Shown here: piece after piece, positions 1-12,140 of the stretch
Layout of the letters: the number at the start of each line of letters is the position of its first letter
Numbering within the stretch: the stretch's first letter is position 1
Assembly (NCBI RefSeq): GCF_033297405.1
Contig: NW_026944247.1
Coordinates: 44,570 to 108,569 of the forward strand
DNA: 64,000 nt
Reading direction: 5' to 3'
DNA from: Parathielavia appendiculata
Taxonomy: Eukaryota; Ascomycota; Sordariomycetes; Sordariales; Chaetomiaceae
Made by a program: the position numbers and the translations under genes
The notes under the pieces: generated by a model
Told to the model about the DNA's origin: nothing
Databases searched by the model: none
Seen by the model: only the letters and a program-made list of their open reading frames with translations

Positions 1-88
1 AATAGGGTTTCCTTCCACTGCCTTCTGGCTCCTTTTATTGCTGCCCTAACATGCTCTTGTTTGTTCCTTGCCCGTTATGGAAAACAGG

Positions 89-279
89 TAACGTGTTTTA
101 TCAGCGAGTGCACCATATCAGCGAGTGCACCACTGGTAAGGGCTGCACAGACACTTAGTCGAAGTACTAACAACTTATTCCCCGCTTATTCCCGTTGTTA
201 GTGCTGCACCCAAATATATATGCAGCCCTTACCAGTGGTGCACTCGCTGATATGGTGCATTCGCTGATAAATCACGTTA
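89..279. mobile_element. MITE-like inverted-repeat element, about 190 bp
   Basis: Two 59-bp arms (89-147 and 221-279) are near-perfect reverse complements of each other. The arms start TAACGTG and end CACGTTA. If the outer TA is a target-site duplication, this would fit a Tc1/mariner-type non-autonomous element (inference). Each arm holds a direct repeat of ATCAGCGAGTGCACC (one base differs in the right arm). The spacer also contains a short palindrome (ACTAACAAC / GTTGTTAGT at about 166-201), so the whole unit can fold on itself. It has no coding capacity and lies about 590 bp upstream of the Argonaute start codon. Confidence 0.7.
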
Positions 280-868
280 ATAGTTGCCAATTATCGCCAC
301 TCCTCAGCTCGATTTCGATTCATTAAGCGCTGTTCAAGCGGACGGGCTACAGACTTCTCATTCGAGGGACCACGCGAACACGCAACTCTAATCGCCTGCT
401 CTTTGGCACCCTTCCACGTCGCGGGCCGTTATTCATCATCCTGCTCCTACCTGCACGTATAACATACTTGCCACTCCCCTGCTGTTTTACGGTTTCACGA
501 GCTCTTGCCATCATTAGCGAGCAACATAAAATACCACCTGCGGGCGTTATCTTTTCGTTCGCTCAACTCCGATCGTGTTGGAGAGCGAACCAAGAACTGT
601 GACTACCTTCACCAGCAGTTCACAAATCACGTCGTAGCTACCTACAAACCGCTTTACAAATCCTTCTTCATTGCTCTCTGCACACAGGCAACCAAATAGC
701 AGACGACAGACTGTCGGGATCCGCGGCAATCGGCTGCGGCAGCAACATATATCTGAAGCATCTATTCAGCTCAATCAAGTCCCTTCCTTTCACTCTCCTC
801 ACATTCATTTTTTTATACATTCACACCATCACGCTTTTGCACCACAAGCTTTTCATCGCTAGTTCACC
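280..868. other. Intergenic / probable Argonaute 5' region
   Basis: No convincing gene. The only open frames are short and overlap on both strands without recognisable protein features. A CT-rich stretch at about 780-850 precedes the Argonaute ATG, as is usual for fungal promoters and leaders. Confidence 0.5.
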
Positions 869-3800
869 ATGGCTGACAATCGTGGTCATGGTGGTGGAAG
901 AGGCCGCGGAGGTGGCTTTGGCTTTCGGGGCGGCCAAGGTGGAGCTCCTTTCCAGGGTCGTGGCGGCGGCCAGCAAGGCGGTGGTCGCGGCGGGTCTCAA
1001 GGCGGCGGTTACCGAGGAGGCGGCCAGCAGGGTGGTGGTCGCGGAGGCGGTTACCAAGGCGGAGGTCATCAAGGTGGTGGCCGAGGACGCCGCGGCGGCG
1101 AATTCCGCGGCGGCGGATCCAGGGGTGGTCGTGGGGGAAACTCTGGTGCTGATGTTTTCAGGTGAGTCAACCATTGTCAACCCATTATACCAAGTCGCCT
1201 GTTGATGATATTAACATGTTCTGTGCTTAGCGCCAGCCAGGGGCCAGTGGTGGCTGATAAGACAATCGAAGAGCTTGAGAACCGCTGGATCGAGCAGCAC
1301 GGCATTCCGGTCACCAAGACCTCGGCGGGTCAGCTTGAATCCAAGATGGCCAGCCTTTCCATCAAGGATGCGGTCCTCCCTTTCCGGCCCAGGTTTGGCG
1401 AATTGGGCAAGCCGGTCACACTTTGGGCCAACTATTTCAGGTTGAGACCCGCCGTCAATTCCCTCTGGAGGTACGACCTCAAAGTCACTTCCAAGAGAGT
1501 GACTGAAGAACAAGCCGCCGCTGCCAAGGAAAAGCATAAATGGAAAGGCAAGCCGCATCAGCCGCAGTCGGGTGACGGGCAACAGGAGGAGGTCAAGGAG
1601 CCCAAAGGCAAGAAGCTGGAAAAGCTCATCAAGCTTGCCCTGACCCGGCTGAATAATGCGGTCTGTGCGACCGAATACAAACAGCAGCTGATCACGCTGG
1701 AGAAGCTCCAGCTCCCGGAGGGAAACATCATACAGCTCGACCTCGTTGAGCCCGGTCGCAAAGGCGAGACATGGTTTGTCCGCTTTGTCGGGCCGAAATC
1801 CATCGACATCGGGGGCTTGATGACCTACTTGCAGACCCTGGACGAGACAGGCCACGAGACCGTGTTTCCTAAGTTTCCCGACGAGGTCGACGCACTCGGC
1901 ATCGTCCTGGGCCATACTCCAAGGTCGAACCCCAACACTGCTGCCGTTGGGCGCAGTCGCTTCTTTGCCATTGATGACAACAGGAAGGACGGTGTAAGTC
2001 CCTATAGAAGTCTCTTGGAGATCCTGCGTGGCTATGTCCAGAGCGTCCGGCCAGCGACTGGCCGGCTACTGTTAAACGCCAATGTCACCCACGGTATTTT
2101 TCGTCAACACGGCTCGCTGGCCGCACTTTTCGAAGAATTCGGGCTCGTGACCCTCAACCAGCCCGAGACGCTCACTGTTGAGCATCGACAAACTCTCGAG
2201 AAACTCCATAAGTTTCTCAGCAAAGCCCGTATTCGCTGCAAGGTCCCGGGTGAGGAAGTCGAGATTGAGCGGACGATGGCCGGTTTAGCTACGACTAGGG
2301 ACGGCACAGGAGACAATCCCAGGCCACAGTTCCAGCATCCAAACTTCCGTTTTACTTCTCCGGCCACGGTTGAGTTCCATCTCCGCCCACCGAGCACTCC
2401 GGGCGCGACGCCACCCCCTGGCCATACTTTCGGGAACATGGTTGTTGTCTCTGATTACTACAGAGCCCGTGAGTTTCTGTGTTTTCCCGCTGTCCTCCTC
2501 ATCTTTGCACAAGCTAACCGCAACAGGATACGGCATCAATCCAAGGATTGGCCTTCCCTTGATCAACGTTGGGACCACAGCGAGACCCATTTTCGTCTTG
2601 GCCGAGCACTGCACGCTGGTTCGAGGGCAATCGGTTAAAGCAAAACCTTCACCCTCGGAGGCGGACGCGATGATCAAGTTTGCCTGTCGCCCGCCGCCTG
2701 CAAATGCCGAATCAATCACGACTTCAGCCAGACAGCTGCTCGAGCTGGACAGCAACAAGTTGCTTGTAAGTCTTGCCCAAAATAACGTGAATCTTATCGA
2801 ACGCTCAGGTGCTCATGGTCTGCAGAGTGAATTCGGTATCACGGTCGACAAGGACCTCATTGCAGTCAAGGGCCGCGAACTTGCACCGCCGACCGTCTTG
2901 TACAGGAACCTGGTACCAGTCAAACCAGAGAATGGGGCCTGGTTGATGATGAAAGTCAAGGTCGCAAGGGCCGGGTCGCCCATCAAGAACTGGAAGGTCC
3001 TGGTGATCGGGAGAGCGACGTTGACTGCGATCACACCCCATGTTGAGAAGTTCGCCAATTTCTTGAACAACAACATGGGCTTCCCGATCAATGCACCGAC
3101 CAGCCTCCACCACTGTCAAGGCGAGACTGAACAGGACCTGCGGAACGCTTTCCAGGCTATTTCGAAGCCGAAGCAGGGGCCGCCGCCGCAACTTGTTCTG
3201 GTAGTCCTTCCGAGAAAGGATACACTTATTTACAATACCGTGAAGAAGCTGGCAGACGTTGACTTCGGCCTCCAAACTGTCTGTGTCCAGCAAGCAATGC
3301 TGCTGCAGGAGAGGGGGCAGGCCGGCTACTTTGCCAATGTTGGCCTCAAGGTGAACTTGAAGTTTGGCGGCGCCAATCACAGCGTCGAGGATGGCACCGG
3401 GCTCACCAAGAACACCATGTTTGTTGGCTATGACGTTACGCATCCCACCAACCTTCCTGCCGGAGCTGGCGAGAATGCGCCCAGCTTGATCGGCCTAGTC
3501 TCGAGCCGTGACAGAGAGCTGGCTCAGTGGCCGGCCGTTACATGGGAGACCAGAGGCCGGGTTGAAAATGTCGGAAAAGGGGATGACAAGGGCCAAAAGT
3601 TTGTCGGGCACTTCAAGGACCGCATCAGGCTATGGCAGGATCACACTAAGCAGCTCCCGGAGAATATCGTCATCTTTCGCGATGGTGTCTCGGAAGGACA
3701 GTTCAGGATGGTCCTCGATGATGAGCTGCCACACATCCGCGAGGCGTGCCGGCAGACATACGCAGGAAAGAAGCAGCCGCGGCTCTCTCTGATTGTCTCT

Positions 3801-4315
3801 GTTAAGAGGCATCAGACTCGCTTTTATCCCACCGACCCGAACCACATCCACCCCCGGTCCAAGAGCCCCAAGGAGGGGACCATCGTTGACCGCGGTGTGA
3901 CCAACGTTCGTTACTGGGACTTCTTTCTGCAGGCGCATGCGTCACTCCAAGGTAAGCCAAGTCTGTTCTGTGTGCCATTTGTTACAGCAGCTCCTCTAAC
4001 CCAAATATCACAGGTACCGCCCGTCCGGCTCATTACACGGTTCTTCTTGACGAAATTTTCCGAAGCGAGTTTGGCCATAAGGCCGCCGACATGCTCGAGA
4101 AGCTGACACATGAGATGTGCTACGCCTACGGCCGGGCTACCAAGGCCGTTAGCATCTGTCCGCCGGCCTACTACGCGGACCTGGTTGCCGGGCGGGCGAG
4201 GATTCACAAGAGCGAGCTGTTCGACGACACTCGGTCCATGTCGTCGACGCAGCAGGCTCAGGTCTTGGGCCGGACGGTGCACCCCAATCTCAGGAACACC
4301 ATGTACTATATCTGA
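869..4315 (+). CDS. Argonaute protein (QDE-2/SMS-2 type) with RGG-rich N-terminus
   Basis: Slicer component of small-RNA silencing (quelling or meiotic silencing, by analogy with Neurospora). Five exons are inferred, with introns 1162-1230, 2469-2526, 2766-2825 and 3952-4013. Together they give about 1065 aa, the usual Argonaute size. The first ~98 residues are a Gly/Arg/Gln-rich RGG tract. Argonaute N-terminal and linker regions follow, then PAZ (around YVQSVRPATG to the LHKFLSKARI area), MID (YGINPRIGLPLINVG onward) and PIWI. The PIWI catalytic residues look intact: D in YDVTHP (~792), D in RDGVSEGQF (~873) and H in PAHYTV (~970), with a candidate Glu finger between. The protein ends in the usual hydrophobic NTMYYI. 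All four introns keep frame. I cannot tell QDE-2 from SMS-2 orthology by eye. Confidence 0.93.
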
Positions 4316-5134
4316 GGTGGGATGAGCCATGGTGAGGAGCACTGCTGAGGTCGCTGAATTCATGCAGTACGCAGTGGCCGAATTTGGGTCATCTCTGGGG
4401 GATGGCAGCAGCGAAGCTGGTGACGCTTGCTACGTAGCAGATTGGACATCTCAAAAGCGGATCATATGGGATTTTTCAGTTGGCTCACCATACTTGCACC
4501 ATTGCAGAAGAGGATGCTAGGAAAAGCGGACCACGGAGTTATTGCTTCTTACCGGCTGACAAAGCTTGAGCATTCACTGGAATTTCTTGTATCGTAGCCT
4601 TTCGAGGTATTGCGGATAGCATGACATAGACTGAAGATTGTAGCAAATATTTCTCCCTGCTCAACCCGTCCTGCAAGCACTTGTGAGTGGTGAGTAGTTT
4701 GTCAAACATGAATGTGTGCAGAGATCTGGGAATCAGGGGCAGCAACAACCAAGGCAAATCCAGGGTTAGAGTTGTTTAAAGCCACCTCTCACGTGATCCA
4801 CCTCGCATCCAGCAAGTCCAGTCACAGCGATTGATGTGCGCGAACCAACATCAAAGCTGCTGCAGCTCGACAGCAGCCGCTCGACACGACTGCCACCCAT
4901 TGCAAAAACACACATCCAAGTGTCGCTCGCTCAGCGACAAGCAAAACCCCTCTCCACTCTTCCCCGGAGCACGCACGACGAACTCTCTGACGATCGTGTG
5001 GAGTTCAATCGAGCGTGCCTCTTCCACCTCGGTCCGACTCCGAAACCGCCGAAAGCTGCGAAACGGCCAATTCACTCAAACCCCGACCTTTCGACGACAA
5101 GTTCACAAGAAGCCAAAGAGTAACAAAACAAAAG
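4316..5134. other. Intergenic region
   Basis: Argonaute 3' flank followed by the 5' flank of the complex I subunit gene. I see no gene, repeat or RNA. The short open frames are arginine/serine-rich shadows. Confidence 0.5.
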
Positions 5135-5646
5135 ATGTCGGCTCTCCGTCCAGCAGCCCGCGCCGCCGTCCGCGCCACCACCACCACCACTACGATCGCC
5201 TCTTCCCCCGCCTACGCATCAACAGCCCTCGTCCCGGCCCGCTTCCGCTACTTCTCGACGACCCCCCGCCGCGCCGGCGGCGGCGGCATGCAGTATGACC
5301 CACCCTCGGGCTGGCTGTGGGGCGTGCGCCCCGGCGAGAAGTACCAAAACGAAGGGTGGGAGGGGCCCTTCTTTTACGGGTTCTGGGGCAGCATGATTGT
5401 CTTTGCGGTTGCGTATGCCTGGAAGCCTGATACTTCGTGAGTTCCCTCCTCTCTTTCAGCATTATGTTCCTGGTTCACTGCCTTTACTGTCTTGGGGAGA
5501 AGGTGTGGCGGGGTGAACGGGTGGTGGTGAGGGATTTGATGCTGACTGGATGCGGTTGCTGTAGGATTCAGACTTGGGCGCTGGAAGAGGCCAGGAGGAG
5601 GTTGGAGGCTGAGGGGATTCTGGAGGATGAGGAGCAGAAGAAGTAG
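5135..5646 (+). CDS. NADH:ubiquinone oxidoreductase ESSS/NDUFB11-like subunit
   Basis: Accessory membrane-arm subunit of mitochondrial complex I. Two exons (5135-5436 and 5565-5646) are joined over a 128-nt intron (GTGAGT...GTAG), giving 127 aa. The N-terminus is rich in Arg, Ala, Ser and Thr and ends near RYFSTTPRR, a typical mitochondrial presequence. The mature part has the YDPPSGWLWGVRPGEKY motif, one membrane helix (GFWGSMIVFAVAYAW) and a charged C-terminal tail (ALEEARRRLEAEGI). This is the ESSS family layout. The ATG at 5135 was chosen because it begins the presequence. The family call is from motif memory. Confidence 0.85.
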
Positions 5647-6005
5647 ATGGGGGATGGCGTCTTTTGTCGCTGGGCAGGTGGGAGAGCTAGGAAGGGCTCC
5701 GGGTCTGAGATGGTGCGATAGTGGGATAGACGGGCGATGGTTTCTCGAGTTCAGCCAGAGAGATGCAACCGCATACATAATCTCGCGTAGAGATGTACAT
5801 GCTTTTGTTTTGGTTGGTTTTCTGTCTGTCGCTGTCCAGCCTTCATGGCATGGGCGGAACCACACGCTTGCCCGACTGCTGTCTGGATAGGGAGCTACTG
5901 TTGAAATGAGATGTGTCATGGTCTGCGGAACGGCTCACCAAAATCACTACTCAGATTACCGCCCTGCTATATACAAGTCTATATTCACCATGTAAACAAC
6001 GCCAT

Positions 6006-7311
6006 CTAGCACACGTAGCTCCACTCGTGCGGGTCGTCGCCGTACTGCCGCGCCTCGATCCAGTTCTTCATCTTCGTCGCAATCTCGCCCGACTCCTCGT
6101 GGTCCTTCAAGCCGCAGTGCACCAGCTTCCCTTTCCAGCTGATGGCGCGCACGGGGCTCACAATGGCCGCCGTGCCGGCGCCAAACGCCTCGACCAGCCT
6201 GCCCTCGCTGGCAGCCTCGTCCAGCTCCTTCATGGTGTACTTGCGCTCGACAATGTTCCACCCTTCGGGAGCCAGCCTCTCTCTCGCCAGCGAGAGTACC
6301 GAGTCGCGCGTGACGCCCTCGAGGATGGTGCCGTCGAGCGGCGCCGTGATCAGCTCCTTCTGGCCCGTCTGCTTGTTCTTGATGGCCACGAAGAAGTTCA
6401 TGGTGCCGACCTCGGTGACGTATTCCTCCTCGCCAAACAGCCACAGGTTCTGCTGGAACCCGCGGCTCATGGCCTCGCGCTGTGGCACAATGCACGGCGC
6501 GTAGTTAGCGCCCAGCTTCTTGTCGCCCACGCCGCCGGGCCAGGCGCGCACTGCGTAGTCGGTCGCCTCGAGCGACACGGCCTTGAAACCCGTCGGGTAG
6601 TAGGGTCCGACGGGGGAGGCGATGACGAAGAGGAGGGCAGAGCCCGGCGGTCCGACGCCGAGCGTCTTTTGGGTGCCGATCATGGTCGGGCGCAGGTACA
6701 GCGAGTAGCCGCGCTCCTCGGGGATGAAGCGGCTCTCGAGCTTGGTGAACTGGGCGATCAGGTCGATGAGGGCGGTCGAGCTGAAGTTGGGAAGGGCGAT
6801 GCGCGCGGCCGATTTGTTGAAGCGTTCCATGTTCTTGTCCGGGCGGAACAGCCGGATCTGGCCTGCCTTGTCCTTGTAGGCCTTCATGCCCTCGAAGCAT
6901 TCGAAGGCGTAGTGGAAGACACACGTGGCCGGGTCGAGCGAGAGGTTCTGGTACGGCACAATGTGCGGTTTTTGCCAGCCGGTCGTCTTGTTCCACTCGA
7001 TGGTGAGCATGTGATCTGGACGGCGAAGGAGGCAGTCAGCGCAGTGTTCTTCCTCCGTTAACAGTTTTCAGCGAGCTACCTGTGAAGTTGCGCCCGAAGA
7101 TGAGATCCTCTGCCTTCTTGAGCGGCTTGGGGTTTGATGCCTTGTTGATCACCAGCTGAGACGGGTCAATGTCCTGCAGCTTGGTCTCGGATGCCGCCTC
7201 CGGGGTGATGCTATACTGGCGCGCAGCTTGGAACAGGCCGAGCGGTGACCGCCGCGGCGCAACGAACGCCGCGGCGCGAGGAGCACATCGCGAAAAGAGT
7301 GGCCGCATCAT
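6006..7311 (-). CDS. Branched-chain amino acid aminotransferase, mitochondrial
   Basis: PLP enzyme of fold type IV that reversibly transaminates leucine, isoleucine and valine with 2-oxoglutarate. Exon 1 is 7311-7080 and exon 2 is 7015-6006, with intron 7016-7079, giving 413 aa. The N-terminus (MMRPLFSRCAPRAAAFVAPR) is an Arg/Ala-rich mitochondrial presequence. The junction restores FTDHMLTIEWN, conserved at the start of the fold. Visible motifs include CFEGMKAY, LYLRPTMIGT, the PLP-lysine region GVGDKKLGANYAP (Lys about 240) and GTAAIVSPVRAI. The ATG at 7311 is preferred over an upstream in-frame ATG because the extra residues do not look like a targeting signal. The length is normal for BAT1/BAT2. 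Confidence 0.93.
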
Positions 7312-8206
7312 GTTTGCGGCTGCTGTTCCGGGAGGGAGGACCAATTGGCTGCTCTGGCAATCATTCACAGGAGCGCGAGATCCGATTAAGCAGGCGGAAT
7401 AGCGACAGTTGGGAGGATGATTCAACGCTCCAGACTTATGGGATGGATACCTGATATGGTAAGCTGTTGATATTTCTCGGAGCGTAATCGGAGACGGACG
7501 ATAAGATTAGCGCTTTGAAACCTGGCAAGCGAACTGATCCAATCAATTTGGCTGGGCCCTGGTTTCCTTCGCAAAGCGTCGGCATTGCTACCGTGGTAAG
7601 CCGCTTGAAACATCACCTACATACCTAGTTGACAGCAAACGACTTTCCATTCTATTTTCTTTGCCCTCGCAGCGCACGTTAAGCTCTATTCAAGTTGCCT
7701 TAATCAATTAGATGTTTTAGGCTACATTCCTTTTCTTGCTCTCTATCCCTTTCGTGTACTACTTGATGATTAGTAGGGAGCCATCGCAGTGTCTTTTCTG
7801 GCTGTTGAGACAGGTTCCTTGTTCGCAAAGCAGCTGTATGAGAAAAGACGGTAGACCCACTTCCGAGACACAGCGAATGTGGGGTTGTCAAAGCCCCGGC
7901 CCCTGTCCTTCATGTCGCGTCGACTGCAGTGCATCAAAGACAAGTACGCCAAAAGCTATCAGATCAATCGACATTCCATCCCTCGAGTCCCGGCCCTACC
8001 ATATACGCCCGGTTTTTGCCCGGTCATCGCGACGTGATTGCAACACCGTTTGTGCCAGATAGTATTGCGTCTCTAATGACATTCCAAGACGGGTCCAACC
8101 TTTAGGCGCCGTCCGAGCAGGCGAGGCGTCGACGCAGGCAGAAGACGCCCAAGTTCGCATCGCCAACCCGACAATCGCCATGATAACCAGGTGACCAACA
8201 CCCAAC
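7312..8206. other. Divergent intergenic region
   Basis: Promoter space shared by the aminotransferase (minus) and the SCYL2-like gene (plus). Open frames are short and show no protein-like composition. No repeat or RNA gene recognised. Confidence 0.5.
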
Positions 8207-11200
8207 ATGTTCGCCAACGCCCTCAAATCGCTTGCCTCGACCAACATCTCGGCCAACTATACCATCTCCCCCAACCTCACGTCGATCGCCGGCCCTTGGA
8301 AGATTTACCCTGCCAAGAACAAGAAGACGGGCAAAGAGTTCTCCGTCTTCATCTTCGACAAAAAGTCGATCGATGCCCACCGCGGTGGCATGAGCCGCGC
8401 CGAGGCGGCAGACTTCAAGAGGGCCCTTGATGAAGTCGTAGAGCGGCTGAAGAAGGAGGCCTCGGCCCTCGCCAGGCTGCGGCACCCCGGCATTCTGGAA
8501 GTGGTGGAACCAGTTGAGGAGACCAGGGGCGGCGGTCTGCAGTTCGTTGCAGAAGCTGTGACGGCGTCTCTCTCGGGCCTGTTACAAGAAAAGGATGATC
8601 AAGAAAGAGGTGGCTCAGGTGGTCGATCGAGTCGGTACGTGACCGAGGATGCCGACGGAACCCGCAGGAGACGGGAGCTCGAGATCGACGAACTCGAGAT
8701 ACAGAAGGGCTTGCTGCAGGTCAGCAAGGCACTCGAGTTCCTGCACGAGAACGCCGGTCTTGTTCATGGCAACCTAACGCCAGACTCCATTCTCATCAAC
8801 GCCAAGGCAGGTACATGCTGTATCCTACCATCTCGGGAAGTTAGACTGACCTGAGACAGTCGGATTGGAAACTCAGCGGTTTATCCTTTTGCGGCCTGAT
8901 GGAAAACTCGACCGCTCAGGGCTCCATCCAGCCCATCAACCTGCGGGAGGTGCTACGACACACCCCTAGCTTGCCCCGGACCGTCCAGTTGAACATCGAC
9001 TTTACTTCTCCAGACTTCGCCATCGACAATAACCTCACACCATCGGCTGACATGTTCAGCTTGGGGCTGTTGATTATCTCGCTATACAATTCTCCTCACA
9101 AGTCTCCCTTGTCAACCAATGGCAGCCTATCAGCGTATCAGCGCCTCTTCCAGTCCTCGCAGAGCATCCCAAACTCGACCAACAACTTTCTTTCCTCCAG
9201 GCCGTTGCCAAAGGAGCTCACGAACCATGTGCTTCCCAGGCTCATTACTCGCAGACCCGCTCAGCGGATGACGGCCACCGAGTTTCAACAGAGCGAGTTC
9301 TTCAACAACATCCTCGTATCCACCATCCGCTTCCTCGACGCTTTCCCTGCCAAGACCCCGAACGAGAAGTCACAGTTCCTCAGGGGCCTGATCAAAGTGC
9401 TGCCGTCGTTCCCCAAGTCTGTTTTGGAGAGGAAGCTGCTGCCCGCCCTGCTCGATGAGCTGAAGGATAAAGAGCTCCTCTCCCTGGTCCTGCATAACGT
9501 ATTCAAAATCATCGAACTGCTACCGTCCGGAAAGAGGGCGTTCAGCGACAAAGTGCGACCCAGCCTCAAGGAAATATTCGTCACCAACGTCAAGCAGGCT
9601 CAAGAGAAAGACGCCGCTCGTGACGCAGGCCTCATGGTTGTCATCGAGCAGCTTCCTGTCATTGGGGAGAATTGCGCTGGCAAGGAGTTCAAAGATGGTC
9701 AGTGCGGATGCAGGCGAGCCAGCGAGGATCGACTAACAGTTTCCAGATATTCTGCCCGTCATCTTCAACGCCTTGGAGTCCCCGACGCCCTCGCTCGTGG
9801 ACGCAGCCTTGAGGAGTCTCCCGTCGGTACTACCCCAGTTGGACTTTAGCACCATTAAGAACGAACTGTTTCCAGTCATCGCGACAATATTCAGCAGGAC
9901 GAACAGCCTTGCCATCAAGATCAGAGGTCTGCAGGCCTTCGTCACGCTTTGCGGAGGCTCAATTGATCCCAGCGGTGACGATGGGCTCGACGGCCTTGCG
10001 CCCCAAATGAAGAAGGCCACCTCGCCCACCGCCTTGGATAAGTTCACCATGCAAGAGAAGATCGTTCCTCTGATCAAGGGCATCAAGACCAAAGAGCCAG
10101 CCGTCATGATGGCCGCGCTCAACGTTCTCCAAGTCGTAGGCAAGGTGGGTGATGCCGACTTTGTCGCCTTGGAGATTCTCCCCACCTTGTGGAGCATGAG
10201 TTTGGGTCCGCTTCTGGATCTCAAACAGTTCCAAGCTTTCATGGAGCTCATCAAGGCTCTGTCGAGCAGGGTAGAAGAAGAACAGGTTAAGAAATTGCAA
10301 GAGCTGGCCGGTGGTAGTGCCAGCTCATCCGCCATCAAGGACGACTTCTTGTCGTTTGGTCCCGTTGCTGCTTCATCCCTCGACGCTAACGGAACCGAAA
10401 CGGACTTTGAGTCCCTGGTTAAGGGAGGGTCTAGCGCAGTCTCTGCCAACCCCTTGGAATCTGGGTGGGACAGCATGACTCTAGCCACAACCGTTACATC
10501 TCCTACTGTGAGCAGCAGAAAGTCCACGCCGACAGCCACATTCTCGTGGTCGAGTCCTCCGGCTGCCCCGGTTGCAGCTCCCACTAACAAGTTCGGCGTC
10601 GTCAAAACTCAGCAGCCGGGATTCAGGACGGTGACCCCCGATCTTGCAAGCTTTCAACCCATGACCCCGTCGGCTACGCAATATTCACAACCTCTCCAGC
10701 CGACTTCGAACGCCATTAGTAGCACATCAGCAACGCCCCTGGCAGCCCAAGCAACGACATCGATCAACTGGGGCGCCACGACGGCGTCAACCAGTAACAG
10801 CAATCCGTGGTCGTCCCCTCCCGCATCACATCAACCACCCATATCTAGCTTCGGCTCACTCTCCCTCAATCCACAACAACAAACTCAAAACACCACACCA
10901 TCCTTTTCCCTACCGGCCCCGCCGGGCGTTAGCACTGGTCCCAGTTTGTCAAACTTCAGCCTCGCCCCTCCGCCAGGCACATCACAATCCGCGCAAAGGC
11001 CACGGATGACGACAGCAACCTCGACACCCGCATTCGGCGGGCTAGGTGGGATGAACAGCATGAACAGCCTGGCATCAAAGAGCACAGCAGCAGCCAACAA
11101 GACTGGCGCGAGCCTCGGTACGGGCATGGCTGCCACAATGAGCCTGAACACGAATATAGGTATGAGTATGGGGAATGGCACGAGTATGAATAGCATGATG

Positions 11201-11302
11201 GTTATGGGAATGGGCATGGCTGGCATGGCACACCAGCAGCAAAATCAGGGTCAGGTACAGGGTCAGAAGACGGGGTTGGACAAGTACGAGAGTCTGTTAT
11301 AG
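8207..11302 (+). CDS. SCY1/SCYL2-family pseudokinase (S. pombe ppk32-like)
   Basis: Catalytically impaired protein kinase of the SCY1-like family, linked in other organisms to clathrin/Golgi-endosome traffic. Exons 8207-8806, 8860-9697 and 9747-11302 give 997 aa. The kinase-like domain covers about residues 1-320. The HRD-like position reads VHGNLTPDSIL and the DFG-like position reads KLSGLSF, so the catalytic Asp residues are missing, as expected for this family. Next come HEAT-like helical repeats (about 320-600), then a long Ser/Thr/Pro/Gln/Met-rich tail with repeated MGM/NSM patterns. Intron 2 (9698-9746) is GT-AG with a GACTAAC branch site. Intron 1 only keeps frame if it starts with GC (AAG|GCAGGT, 8807-8859). 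The neighbouring GT at 8811 would break the kinase frame. Confidence 0.87.
8807..8859 (+). other. Probable GC-AG intron in SCYL2-like gene
   Basis: The frame before (…SILINAK) and after (SDWKLSGLSF) joins in phase only with donor GC at 8807 and acceptor CAG at 8857-8859. Using GT at 8811 with any nearby AG shifts the frame or meets a stop. Confidence 0.65.
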
Positions 11303-12140
11303 AATGTGGGGCATGGATGGTTGGGATGGGTGGCCGTTTTAGTGAAGGCGGATGGGATTTCAATGGTGCGTTTTCCCATGGACATGTGGGAGTGATGACC
11401 GTGAGTTAGGTTCGAGTGAGGGGTGGCTCAGCAAGGTAACAACGAAACACCAGCACTGCCTGGGTCAAGGATTACACCTCATTTTCAGCGACCACTCTGT
11501 AAGCTTCTCTTGCGTAGACGGTCTGGCAAATTGGCGCCGAAATTACCTACCCCTCAACTGCGTTTCCGGTTCTATATCTCAGACAACTGGGACAAAGGCG
11601 CAGTACACAACCGCCTCTTGAAACTCATAACTCCTAACCTCTAAGCGGGCATCTCATCACACTTTAGCGGAAGCGCAACACATCTCATGAAGTCTCGTCC
11701 TACTTCACAGCTCGTATATTCCGAACGCCCATGCCAAGCCCCATTGTGCTTGAAGAAGCGCCCCCTGTCAACCGGCCAACAGCGACCCAGCGGCTGCCTG
11801 CCCGAAGTCCTGCGTCATGTATCCCGTATGTACGTGTCTAACAAAGATGAAATGCCAGTCCCCATGGCAAACGTCACCAAAACAGTCTGTTCATGTCTTC
11901 TGTCTGCCCAAGAGACTGACCCGCGCTCGGTCCGGAAGCGAAAGATGAGTGGCAGCAAGAACAGAGAGAGATAAGTAGGAAAGGGAAGGGAAGACAAAAC
12001 AGGGTATCATGCAATGTCTCATGCCAGAAAATAAGGAAAAGAGCAAGACAGGGGATAGGGGAAAACAAGGAGAGAAGAACAAGCCCCAAGCCCGGCAACC
12101 GCGCTGTGAACCACACGGCCCATCGAGAACAATACCGCCA
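11303..12140. other. Convergent intergenic region
   Basis: 3' flanks of the SCYL2-like and Sir2 genes. No convincing coding potential. The minus-strand frames near 11815-12116 are Leu/Phe/Cys-rich shadows of a purine-rich tract. Confidence 0.5.

Noticed and set aside
2766..2808. 43-nt version of Argonaute intron 3 ending at the first CAG
   Set aside because: It breaks the frame; extension to the CTGCAG at 2825 gives 60 nt and restores SEFGI.
5913..7061. 382-codon plus-strand frame opposite the aminotransferase
   Set aside because: Complete overlap with a clearly recognised gene on the other strand; its Arg/Ala/Val/Leu-rich composition is typical of an antisense shadow in GC-rich DNA.
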